Source: Coniella vitis
Lineage: Eukaryota; Ascomycota; Sordariomycetes; Diaporthales; Schizoparmaceae
Assembly: GCA_011317545.1 (NCBI GenBank)
Contig: WUJK01000007.1
Location: 2,632,286-2,696,285, forward strand
Direction of reading: 5' to 3'
DNA: 64,000 bases
The stretch's first letter is position 1; the number at the start of each line of letters is the position of its first letter. A model generated the notes under the pieces. That model was not told where the DNA came from. It worked only from the letters and a program-made list of their open reading frames with translations, and ran no database searches. A program made the position numbers and the translations under genes. Positions 21,605-30,691 of the stretch are shown piece by piece.

Positions 21605-23272
21605 ATGGCTTGGCTACATGGTTGGTCTCTGGTGGCCCTGGCTGCCGTAGGCTTATTCTTGTTTCGAGCCGTTGCCTCTACTGTTGGATACCGCAAGAGC
21701 AAGGAGAGTGCATTTTGGGCCAAACTCGACGCCGTGGGTGTCGCTTCTGGCAGCCTGTTCCCCTGGGGCCGAGCCATTGCCGCGTCCATCGTCTCCACGA
21801 GGACATTTGCAAACGAGGGCTATGTCAAGTTCTCCAAGGCCCTCGGACGGCCCTACGCCATCCCCAGCACCTGGACGGGCAAGGCCATGGTGGTGGTGCC
21901 GCCGTCGCAGATGCACCAGCTGCTCACCCGGCCCGACAAGCAGCATGACAGCGAGATCACCAATATCCCGGGTCTGGTGGAGACGGTCCAGATGCCCTTT
22001 GTCATTGGCGACCCCGAAATTTACCAGAACACCATCCACTTCGACGTTGTACGGCGCAAGATGACCAAGAAGGATATGCGTTTTTTCGCGCCTCTTACCG
22101 AGGAGGAAGTCGGCCTTGCCTACGAGGACATTTGGGGCATGTCCAACGAGTGGAAAACCATCAACGGCTGGGATGCCTGTGGAAAGGTTATTGCCCGTTC
22201 TGCTCAGCGCATCTTGATAGGCTTGCCGCTCGGGCGCGACAAAAAGTTGCTTGAAACGTCGCGGTTATATGCCAACTCCGTTTTGCTGGGAGGCGCTGTG
22301 ATGAATTGCTTCCCTCCGCTGGTCAGAAAGTGTGTCGGGCCCATCATCGCGCTCCGAGCTCGATATTACCAGGCCCGGTGCGTGGGCATGCTTGAGCCCA
22401 TCGTCCATGAAAGGCTGCGCATATTCCGCGCGCCGAAGCAGGACGAGAAGGTGCCTGTAAGTACTTGCAGCACGGTTCCCTTTTTGCTGCGTGCTCATGC
22501 TAACGAGCGAATGAATGCCATTCAGGAGGATTTCTTGCAGTGGTTGATTGTGACGGCTGCTAAGGGCGGCCCGGAGCAGCTGGACGCGGCAAGAATCGCA
22601 AACCGCCTCATCGCGCTCATGACGCCGCTCATCTTTGCCGTCTGCTATGTCTTTGCCCACGCAGTCCTCGATGTCTACGGGAGCCCGGAGAGGGACGAGT
22701 TTGTCAGCAGCCTGTATGCAGAATGCAAAGACGTCTCGGAAAAGCACGGCGGGCTGGCAACAGCAGACGCCGTGGACTCGCTCTGCCGGATCGATTCAGC
22801 CATCCGCGAGTCCATGCGCACATCGGACGTCGCCGTGACCAATTTATTTCGGGATATTACAGCAGGGCAAGTGGATCTTGGCAATGGAATCACCGTCCCG
22901 CAAGGCGTCCGCATGGCGTTCCCCACGCAAAACATCCACCTTGATCCCGAATACCACCGAGACCCAACAACGTTCGACGCCTTCCGCTACTCCCGGGAAT
23001 TTGAGGGGCTGGGCAAGGCTGGCCTGCAAGCGCGAGCCCAGGAGCGCGAGCTCATCACCACGCCTACCTTGTCCTTCCTCCCATTCGGATATGGCAGACA
23101 TGCTTGCCCAGGGCGGTGGTTTGCGGCTCAGACGATGAAGCAGGCTCTCGCTTACATTGTTCTCAACTATGACTTGGAGCTTGTGGGGAAGCCAATCACG
23201 AGAAAGGCTTTGGTGAATACCATGGTGCCGCCCGTGGACGCCAAGATCAGAATTCGGAGGAAGATACGATGA
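21605..23272 (+). CDS. Cytochrome P450 monooxygenase, microsomal type, 2 exons; atypical I-helix
   Basis: Exons 21605-22456 and 22526-23272 (69-nt stop-free phase-0 intron, GTAAGT...TTCAG) give 532 aa. The start at 21605 puts a membrane anchor (LVALAAVGLFLF) at residues 8-19; an in-frame ATG at 21545 only adds an unrelated 20 aa. The K-helix ExxR is ESMR (Glu379-Arg382), and the heme loop is FGYGRHACPG with Cys478 as thiolate ligand. Family relatives (fungal biosynthetic P450s) have a His-Thr-Thr/Ser type motif in the I-helix; here the matching stretch is IFAVCYVFAHAVLD, lacking the acid/Thr oxygen-activation pair. It probably oxidises (hydroxylation, aryl coupling or ring closure) the A-T-TE product, by position in the cluster. 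Convergent with the synthetase gene. Confidence 0.9.
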   Translation: MAWLHGWSLVALAAVGLFLFRAVASTVGYRKSKESAFWAKLDAVGVASGSLFPWGRAIAASIVSTRTFANEGYVKFSKALGRPYAIPSTWTGKAMVVVPPSQMHQLLTRPDKQHDSEITNIPGLVETVQMPFVIGDPEIYQNTIHFDVVRRKMTKKDMRFFAPLTEEEVGLAYEDIWGMSNEWKTINGWDACGKVIARSAQRILIGLPLGRDKKLLETSRLYANSVLLGGAVMNCFPPLVRKCVGPIIALRARYYQARCVGMLEPIVHERLRIFRAPKQDEKVPVSTCSTVPFLLRAHANERMNAIQEDFLQWLIVTAAKGGPEQLDAARIANRLIALMTPLIFAVCYVFAHAVLDVYGSPERDEFVSSLYAECKDVSEKHGGLATADAVDSLCRIDSAIRESMRTSDVAVTNLFRDITAGQVDLGNGITVPQGVRMAFPTQNIHLDPEYHRDPTTFDAFRYSREFEGLGKAGLQARAQERELITTPTLSFLPFGYGRHACPGRWFAAQTMKQALAYIVLNYDLELVGKPITRKALVNTMVPPVDAKIRIRRKIR

Positions 23273-24198
23273 GTACTGTCTGTGGGTGACCTTCCAGGGA
23301 CCAGCCACTTGGACCCACGAGACACGTCTTGCGAACAGAGGCTTGTGCACACCGGGGGGTACAGCCTGCCTATAGTAATATATCTGGTTATACGCCTGCC
23401 GATCTACCCGTCTCTGTCTTCCTGCTACGGTGATAATCATACCATTATATCCTGAAAGTCATTCTATCAGAAAGACGAGCAAGGGCCTGTTGAGAAAATA
23501 CTCTCTTGGCTACTGCTCTTCAGCAATTTCGATTCGTTCAAGCCCGAGTTGAGACAAACAACTGAAACAGGCGACGCAAAAAAAGAAAAAGTGAAGTCGA
23601 ATTAAACTCGAATTCAAGCTGTGTCAAAAGCGTAACGGGCGGCAACTCGAATTGTAGACAGGTCTAATGAATAAAATGAGGTCAAATTAGCTAATGATGG
23701 AGATGGTTGATGAGGAATTAGGATTCTAGTTAACATTATTCATATATACATATAGTGTATTCAACGGGTAAGTGAGTGGCAAGTGCATCGTGCGCTTTGC
23801 TTCTCATCAGCCCTGATGTCCAGTCAGAAAGAAGATCACCTGCTTACCTAGGTCTCTTCTGGTTCGTCAAATAAGCCTTATTGAGGGTCCATACGGCGAA
23901 CCTCGGGCGATCAGCAGAAATTTGTCAGATGGTAGAAAGCAACGTAGATTCGCGCGGAAGCTGGAAGGTCAAAGAACAGAGAATGCAGCCAGAAGGACAA
24001 ATGGTCCGGTCTATTGGCAAAAGAGGCACTTTCGAGGTCTGATCGAGAAAGACGGATATCATGTCAAATAACTATCTAGAGGTTGGGTCCAAATTACATA
24101 GTGTGCCCAAGCAATCTTTTTAGAGCCAAGATCCATCCACACGAAGCCATGGAAACACTTTCTTGGTATTTTGAAACCACTTCTATATTTACGCCTAC
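23273..24198. other. Convergent intergenic region, AT-rich in the middle
   Basis: 3' regions of P450 (+) and A-T-TE synthetase (-). 23560-23770 is AT-rich with oligo-A; the rest is unremarkable. No gene. Confidence 0.55.
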
Positions 24199-27100
24199 TC
24201 ATATATCCCTTGCATGCAGTGCTGCTCGCAACTTGCTCGAAAAGCCGGCTATATACTCTTGCCCGAGCATGGTGTAATGAGCGCCGCTCACCTCGTGGAA
24301 TCGAGGCTTACTCAGACTGAATTCGCTCCAACGGCTCAGCTGCTCCGTGACCCACGCCTCGCGCGATGGTGCTGCCACCTTCAGAGGCTCGGCATGGAAG
24401 ACGTCAATGGACGCCACACACCCCGACGGCTCGTAGTCAACGGCCATGCTCTGCAGCCCGTACGCCACATCCACCCACCGTGCCAGCTGACGGGCCCCGA
24501 GACCAAGATCACGCAGCCGCGAGGCATCGGCCGCCTGGAGGATCATGGCCAGCGCTTCACTATGCGTCGCCCTGTGGTAGGGGGAGTTGGTCGGCGCTGC
24601 GGACTCGGCGTCGGCCCAGGCAGCTGTTACGAGGCCGAGAAACTGTGCCAGGTGGAGCAGGCACATGTTCCAGCTGAGCTGCCGCATCCGCATCTTGATA
24701 TGCGGCGGGAGGTTGAAGCTGCCCAGGAAGCCCACCACGTCTCCTGGCTCGCCCGCCGCCGCCGCCAGCCGCTTGGCCATCTCGAAAGCGAGCATGGTGC
24801 CGTAGCTGTAGCCTGCTATCGCGTACGGCCCGCGCGGTTGCCTCTGGCGGATGGCCGCCACGTATGTTGTGACCGCGTCGTCGATGTTGGCGAATCGAGG
24901 CTGGCCAGTCTCGAACCCCCGTGCGCGGAGGGCGTAGATGGGGCGGTCGTCGGCGCGCATGTGCTGTGCCAGGCCCACGAAGACGAGGACCTCGCCGACG
25001 CCTGGATGCACGAGCCACAGCGGCGCCTTGGTGCCCGAGGAGCACAGCACGACAACCGGGTCATACTCGGCCTCCACCGCCGCCAAGCGACCGTTGGGAT
25101 CCATATCATCATCTTCGTTGAGACCCACGTCTTCAGCGCCGCTGGTCGCAGGTCCACCACCGTCATCAAAGGCCAGGGCTTGCAGTTTGTCCAACGCGGC
25201 GGCCAGAGATCTCACTGTCGGATGCTTCATAAGCACAGTCGTCGTCACGGTGGTGCGGAGGCGGGTGTCGAGTTGGTGTTTTAATCGGATCAGATCCATG
25301 GACGTGAAGCCAATCTGGAAGAAGCTTGTCTCGATGCCAACCTCGTCGACAGATTCCATACCCATCAGGGCCGCAACGTCGGCACGCAACAGCATCTCAG
25401 TCTCACTGAGCGGTTCGCTCGCCCCAGACGCCCCTTTGTGTCGCCTGAACTCGTTCACAACCTCGCGGTGATGTCGAGCATCCGTCTCAAACATACCCGC
25501 CTCAAACAGGATCCGCATCCTTGCTCCGGAGATCTTTCCCAGTGTAGTTGTGGGCAGCAGAGGGAGCGTCTCGGGCCCTATGCCGAAGACTACAGGCCGA
25601 CATGCTAGAGTGACCATTCTACACGCTTCAGCTGCCAGCTGATCGATCTCGACCACGTCTTCAGTGGCCATGGGCCATTTACTCGCTATATACGCGACGG
25701 TGATTTGCTCCGTGGCCGCTCCGGCCGCTCGCGAAGGAAAGCTGACGACACGGAGGACACACGTCTTCTTTAGCCCAGCTTCCAAGGCCGCCTGTACATC
25801 GGCGGTTGCGATCTTGACACCATTGATGTTTATGACGTCCTTGACGCGGCCGATCAGGCTCAGATTCCCGTCGGCATCGATCAGGCCCTCATCACCCGTT
25901 CGAAACCAGCCGTCAGAAGTAAACGCCTCGGCTGTGGCCGCCGCGTTGCGATAGTAGCCTTGGAAGACAACGCTGCCGCGGACCTCAAGATGACCGGGTC
26001 GGCAAGCCTTGGCAACTTGGCCGGTCGCGCGATCGACGATGCGCATCTCGATGCCCGGCATGCACCGTCCCACAGAGGCGATGCTTCGGCCCTCTCTGAC
26101 ATCGTCCCGAGGGCAGTCGAGGTTGAAGATGGCACCTGCGCAGGTTTCCGTCATGCCGAATCCCGGGGTGATGACCGAGGGCGATGTGCCGTACTTGGCA
26201 AGCAGAGTGGTGGCTGCGACGCAGGTCTGGACATGGTTGGCCTCCCCACCTGATGCGAGCATGGTTAGATTGGAGAGGTCCCAGGGACGAGACGACGGCG
26301 GATCGGGCCCATCACATGTCATGGCCAGCTTGGCCAGGAAGAAGTTGGGCGCATAGGATCGAGCAACGCGATGCTTGCTCAGCAGATCTAGGAAGAGCGG
26401 CGGCGAAGCCACAATGTCGGCGGCATGCACATGTACCTGGTCGACACCCAGCCAAAGGGCCTGGATATGTATCTCGATCAGGCTCGCCACATGGTCGAGG
26501 CCAATCCAGTTGAGGAGCGCGCCGTCTGGCGGCAAGGGACGGACAGACGCCTTTCCGGAAACTGCGGCCATGATCTGCCTGTGTGAAAGCTGAACGGCCT
26601 TTGCATGCCCAGAGCTTCCCGAGGTAAGCATCAGCATAGCCAGAGAGTCCTCGTTGAGGCACCCATTGCTGGTTGTTGGTGTGCCTTTCCGTATTGTTGG
26701 CGGGGGTGCCCGTAATAGGGTTTCCACTGGATGGACGTGGAACGTGTGGTTTCGCCCTGTGAACAAGTGCAAAGAGGTCTCTCTTGTGATCAAGATGGGC
26801 GACTCGAGCAACTGTGATAGGGCCTGTATATGTTTGGCTCGTTGCTCTTCCACAATGCTCAACGGCGAGGATAGCAAGGGAACACCGCCGGCCAGCATCA
26901 CTGCCCACACCCACAGAATGGCGTCCCAATGGTCGTCCAGATATACAAAGACGGGGCTGCCGGGGCGGAAGTCGGCCAGTGCTGCGATCCTGAGACTGTT
27001 CTGTTGCGCCTCGTCATATAGCGCGCTGTATGTCACCTGTTTAGGAGGCAAGGAGGTGGCGCCCAGGGGGTAGAAGAGCAAGCGTTTCGCCGGCAGCGAC

Positions 27101-27357
27101 TCTGCTCTCGCCCGCAGGAGAGCTTGCAAGCACCCCTGCGAAGCATTGTCGAGATATTGAGCTCTCGGTGCATCCATGGCAGTGGCAGTGGCAGTGGCAG
27201 TAACAGTAGCACAAGGTACCTGTAAGCTATTCTTGCGGGATTCAAACAAAGAGAGGATTTGCGCTGTGGTAGGCAGCAGTTTCAAGAGGCCCATGGCTGC
27301 GACTGTGGGCCCAAGGGCTACCAGTCGATAATCTGATGGAAGGCGTGCTGGGAGCAA
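24199..27357 (-). CDS. NRPS-like synthetase, A-T-TE architecture (aryl-pyruvate/alpha-keto-acid dimerising type), single exon
   Basis: Up to 1052 aa without introns. Adenylation domain about residues 70-600: FYPLG, NWIGLDHVASL (characteristic of the atromentin/terrequinone/aspulvinone synthetase group), core A3 LTSGSSGHAKA near 243-255, GMTET and WFRTGD. Thiolation domain with phosphopantetheine Ser686 in GFTSMDL. Thioesterase about 765-1050 with HPGVGEVLVF and YALRARGFE, nucleophile Ser851 in GYSYG, and His1027 in SGAHYTML. There is no condensation or reductase domain. Known relatives (AtrA, TdiA, BtyA, ApvA, TerA) activate 4-hydroxyphenyl-, phenyl- or indole-pyruvate and the TE joins two units into a quinone, furanone or butenolide. 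The first about 60 residues look non-homologous and end in an Ala-Thr run from a GCCACT-type repeat (27181-27200); true initiation may be at Met22 or Met61. Central enzyme of the cluster. Confidence 0.93.
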   Translation of the reverse strand: MLPARLPSDYRLVALGPTVAAMGLLKLLPTTAQILSLFESRKNSLQVPCATVTATATATAMDAPRAQYLDNASQGCLQALLRARAESLPAKRLLFYPLGATSLPPKQVTYSALYDEAQQNSLRIAALADFRPGSPVFVYLDDHWDAILWVWAVMLAGGVPLLSSPLSIVEEQRAKHIQALSQLLESPILITRETSLHLFTGRNHTFHVHPVETLLRAPPPTIRKGTPTTSNGCLNEDSLAMLMLTSGSSGHAKAVQLSHRQIMAAVSGKASVRPLPPDGALLNWIGLDHVASLIEIHIQALWLGVDQVHVHAADIVASPPLFLDLLSKHRVARSYAPNFFLAKLAMTCDGPDPPSSRPWDLSNLTMLASGGEANHVQTCVAATTLLAKYGTSPSVITPGFGMTETCAGAIFNLDCPRDDVREGRSIASVGRCMPGIEMRIVDRATGQVAKACRPGHLEVRGSVVFQGYYRNAAATAEAFTSDGWFRTGDEGLIDADGNLSLIGRVKDVININGVKIATADVQAALEAGLKKTCVLRVVSFPSRAAGAATEQITVAYIASKWPMATEDVVEIDQLAAEACRMVTLACRPVVFGIGPETLPLLPTTTLGKISGARMRILFEAGMFETDARHHREVVNEFRRHKGASGASEPLSETEMLLRADVAALMGMESVDEVGIETSFFQIGFTSMDLIRLKHQLDTRLRTTVTTTVLMKHPTVRSLAAALDKLQALAFDDGGGPATSGAEDVGLNEDDDMDPNGRLAAVEAEYDPVVVLCSSGTKAPLWLVHPGVGEVLVFVGLAQHMRADDRPIYALRARGFETGQPRFANIDDAVTTYVAAIRQRQPRGPYAIAGYSYGTMLAFEMAKRLAAAAGEPGDVVGFLGSFNLPPHIKMRMRQLSWNMCLLHLAQFLGLVTAAWADAESAAPTNSPYHRATHSEALAMILQAADASRLRDLGLGARQLARWVDVAYGLQSMAVDYEPSGCVASIDVFHAEPLKVAAPSREAWVTEQLSRWSEFSLSKPRFHEVSGAHYTMLGQEYIAGFSSKLRAALHARDI

Positions 27358-28374
27358 ACACGGGCTCGTATTCAGTCTCTTGTAGATGCCAAAGGGGCAT
27401 AATGAGTACTATGAACAGTCTAGTGAACCCTTGGGATAGATGGGGAAAAGATTATGCCTGCAGCGCCTTGCTACTCCTTGCCAACCGTTCAGACTGCCAA
27501 CTTCCATGATAAGGCTACATGCCCTGCCTTGTCCCGGCTACATGTACTGTTGGGGGCCGATGCGATGAAGCTATTGCTCCTGTGGTGTTTGCATTGGTTT
27601 AATTGTAGCCTATCTATCCTCCGTCCTCTACCCCCGGCCAGATATACGTACAGCATGGGGTGCGCCTAGAGCGTGCAATGCAACGTTGCCACCTAGTCGT
27701 CGACTAATGTAGCAGGTCGTTTTGCCATTCTTTTGCGGTAGACTAGGTGGAGTGGACCAACTGCATGGCCTACTGTGTTCCAACAGACAAAACTCAAAGA
27801 AATGGCGGGATTGATGTATACCTAAGTATCCTCTTTTGTCGAAATCTTAGTCAATAATTGTGGAAACAACTGAAACGCAGTGCTAGGAAGGTGATATATA
27901 CAGAGAGTAGTGTTTATAACCAATGGTTATATTAACCTGACAATTAACTATATAAGGCCTGAGAGCATGTCGGTAAACGTAGATAAATGAATACGTTCTA
28001 CTATTACTAGAATAAATGGAATTATAATTTATTTTCAAAATATAAAACTAAAAATACGTCTATTAGAATAGCCTCGGAGATATATATAAGTTTAGTAGAT
28101 TCGTAATACCTGCACGCTCGTGGGTCGTTCACACACCGTGTACATAGTACCAGAGTACGTAATGCTTCCCCGCATCTATATCGTAAGCCTGCTCACATAA
28201 AATCACCCCAAGTACTGTTACCCAATATTCCAACAACGGGGGTAATTGATCCTTTAAGATACGTTCTAGCCGTGCTATTTCGAGACGTATCGTCGTTTTG
28301 ATACCTGTTCATCAACACTACCACAGGCACCCTAACCCTCTTTTCTACACCTTGATTTTTATCACGTCTCCACA
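27358..28374. promoter_or_regulatory. Bidirectional promoter region between A-T-TE synthetase and aminotransferase
   Basis: 1.0 kb between two divergent cluster genes. The half nearer the synthetase is balanced in composition. 27830-28110 is AT-rich and TA-dense, like a short RIP-altered scar. TACATAGTA is at 28141-28149. No ORF is supported. Confidence 0.5.
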
Positions 28375-30146
28375 ATGACGAGTCCCGTTGCACAAGATGC
28401 AGTAGAACAAGCCGTTGCAAAGTATCGACTGTCTGAGAGGGCAGCCGGTAATACGCAACACTTCCTGCCGTGGGATATGCTCGAGGATACGAGGAAGAGT
28501 CTCCGATCCCCAAGCAACCCAGATGGCCTGTACGTCTCCAGCTGTTGCCCTGAATGCTTGCCATTGTGTCTGAACCATTGGAAAAGTCATGTTAACAAGA
28601 CGAAAGGGTGTTCCTCGGTGTGGCAGAGAACCCTCTTTTGTACGAGGACGTAGCCGCATTTATTAAGAAAAGCGTAAGACGGCCTAGGTGCACTGTAACG
28701 GACTATTGCTGACATACCTCGTCCAGCTATCCATCAGCCCGGATGACCAATTTGGATATGGAGTAGGCCCACGAGGATCACCGCATCTCAAGAAGGCCCT
28801 CTTGTCGTTTCTGCAGGACAACTTCCAGCCCAAAAAGCCCATTCTGGAGAAGGAACTTCTTATATTTCCCGGAGTAGGTGGGGTTCTGGACGCCCTATCA
28901 TGGTCTATCTGTGACGATGGCGAGGGCATCATCCTCCCTGTGCCCTTTTGGTCCGGTATTTCGCAAAGTGTCGGAGAAAGAGCGCGCGGCGTGACAATAC
29001 CCGCAACATATCAGTCCGTCGAGGGCTACCAGGGCCTTGATGACCTTTTCGACCCCAAGATGAACGTTAAGGCCTTAGAAAGTGCCTTGTATCAAGCCAC
29101 AAAGGATAACGTCAAGGTCCGGGGTGTGATGCTGTGCAAGTATGAGAAGGCCCTTCCAACGCCTCTTTCGCTTTAGAGCAAACTTCATGTTAGTACCAGC
29201 TGACGTGAAACCTCAGTCCCCATAATCCATTGGGAAGATGCTACGTAAGATAAATTCTGTATTCGCCAGCTGTTTCATTTCACTAAAGAGAGTATAGCCA
29301 GTCGACACCCTGAAAGAGATTGCCGGTTTTTGTGGCCAGCATGATTTGCACCTGATCTGTGACGAGGTGTACGCCATGTCTGTCTACGATAACCCAGACG
29401 TCCCGGACGCAGTCCCGTTCACGTCTGTATTGGCCTTGGATCTCGACGGCAAGATCGATCCTCAGAACGTTCATGTTGCCTACGGCATGAGTAAGGATTT
29501 CGGTGCCACGGGGTTCCGGGTAGGTGTACTACACTCTAGGAATGAAGGCCTTATAAGGGCAACATCTACCATTAGGTAAGTTGGCTATTTGGCCCCAATC
29601 TCCACGCCAAGGCTGACTTTTGACAAGCGTTCTCGGATGGGTACCTTATATTGTGCAAGACATTTGGGCCGACATGCTGACGAATGATGAGTTTCGCGTC
29701 GGCTTCATGGATAAGAATCGCAGGCTACTAGCGGAACATTCCGCTATTTTGACTGCTTTTCTACGGGAACACCACCTTCCGTATTACACCAAGGTGTAAG
29801 CTCGCCGCACATTGACTATGCATTGTTCGAATTGGCTAACATTAAGGGTGCTAGTAATGCTGGTGTTTATGCCTGGGTGAACCTACAGCGCTATCTTCAT
29901 AACGAGACTGAGGGTTCAGCTACCGACTTGTTCAGGAAATCCAATCAACTCTACCGAGACCGTGAAATGACGCTGTGGAATCGATTGCTTGCGTCTGGTG
30001 TAGGCCTTGGCCTCGGCACCTGGTATTCCGCCGAGGAGCCGGGATGGTTCCGCATCAGCTTCGCCGTCGAGAAGGAGGCGTTGCGAATCGGACTGGAAAG
30101 GCTAATTAAAACCTTGCGGGAGGTCGAGGCAGATGGTTGGAATTAG
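28375..30146 (+). CDS. PLP-dependent class I/II aminotransferase, ACC-synthase-like, 7 exons
   Basis: Looks broken when read unspliced, but seven exons restore one frame of 468 aa: 28375-28529, 28607-28673, 28727-29139, 29217-29244 (28 nt), 29298-29575, 29628-29793 and 29847-30146. All introns are 52-77 nt, GT-AG, most with CTGAC/CTAAC-type branch sites. Motifs in order: FLGVAENPLL, FGYGVGPRGSPHLKKAL, FPGVGGVLDAL, the PLP-ring segment NPHNPLGR, CDEVYA (Asp243, Tyr246), Schiff-base Lys287 in GMSKDFGATGFRVG, and a C-terminal domain with GWFRISFA. This is the fold of 1-aminocyclopropane-1-carboxylate-synthase-like fungal enzymes, which includes transaminases and C-S lyases (GliI type). Beside an A-T-TE synthetase, making the aryl-pyruvate from Tyr, Phe or Trp is the likeliest job (inference). 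Confidence 0.9.
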
Positions 30147-30691
30147 TATTCGTACAGGCATCTCTGCGAACAAGTGAAGGTGAAAGATCTATATGTATAT
30201 AGTATAAAGTAAACTTATAAAATTTCATCTTAACACTACCTAGCCCTCAGATACTATATAGCTAAATATAAAAGCAATTCTTATATCTAAGCAAAGGCAG
30301 TTAAGGTTATAACGTTTCTAGGTAAAGGTAAATCAGAGAATTTAGTAAAAGTTCTAGTAGCGATAAGCGGGTTTCAGATAAAACTATGAAGTGGCTTTTG
30401 TTTGTAAAATATGATTTGTGTATGAATTTAAGCAATCGGAACTTCTGTACACATACTCTGTCGCGGTACCTACAGCCTTTTGATGGAAACTCCACCATAT
30501 GTCCCGATGGTTTTTCATCATTGCATATAATTGGTCCGTATAAGGCCACTTTCCTGTTGTACGCAATTAGATGGTGGGCATTTTAGCTTCAGGACTCAAA
30601 TACTCGTTAATATATCACACAACCCATACTCCACGGACAGATATTGCTTTATAGTGAACCGATCTCTAGGAAGGGTCTGTTGACTACGCTG
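30147..30691. other. Convergent intergenic region, AT-rich
   Basis: 3' regions of the aminotransferase (+) and O-methyltransferase 2 (-). 30170-30370 is strongly AT-rich and TA-dense, resembling mild RIP. No gene. Confidence 0.55.

Noticed and set aside
24214..25284. 356-codon plus-strand ORF
   Set aside because: Antisense to the GC-rich T-TE part of the A-T-TE gene; no motif of its own.
28375..30146. Aminotransferase as a pseudogene
   Set aside because: Stops and frame changes all fall inside consensus GT-AG introns; the spliced product is complete.
30384..30566. Small ORFs on both strands near 30.4-30.6 kb
   Set aside because: Lie in the convergent AT-rich gap between the aminotransferase and OMT2; no motif and no splice signals tying them to either gene.
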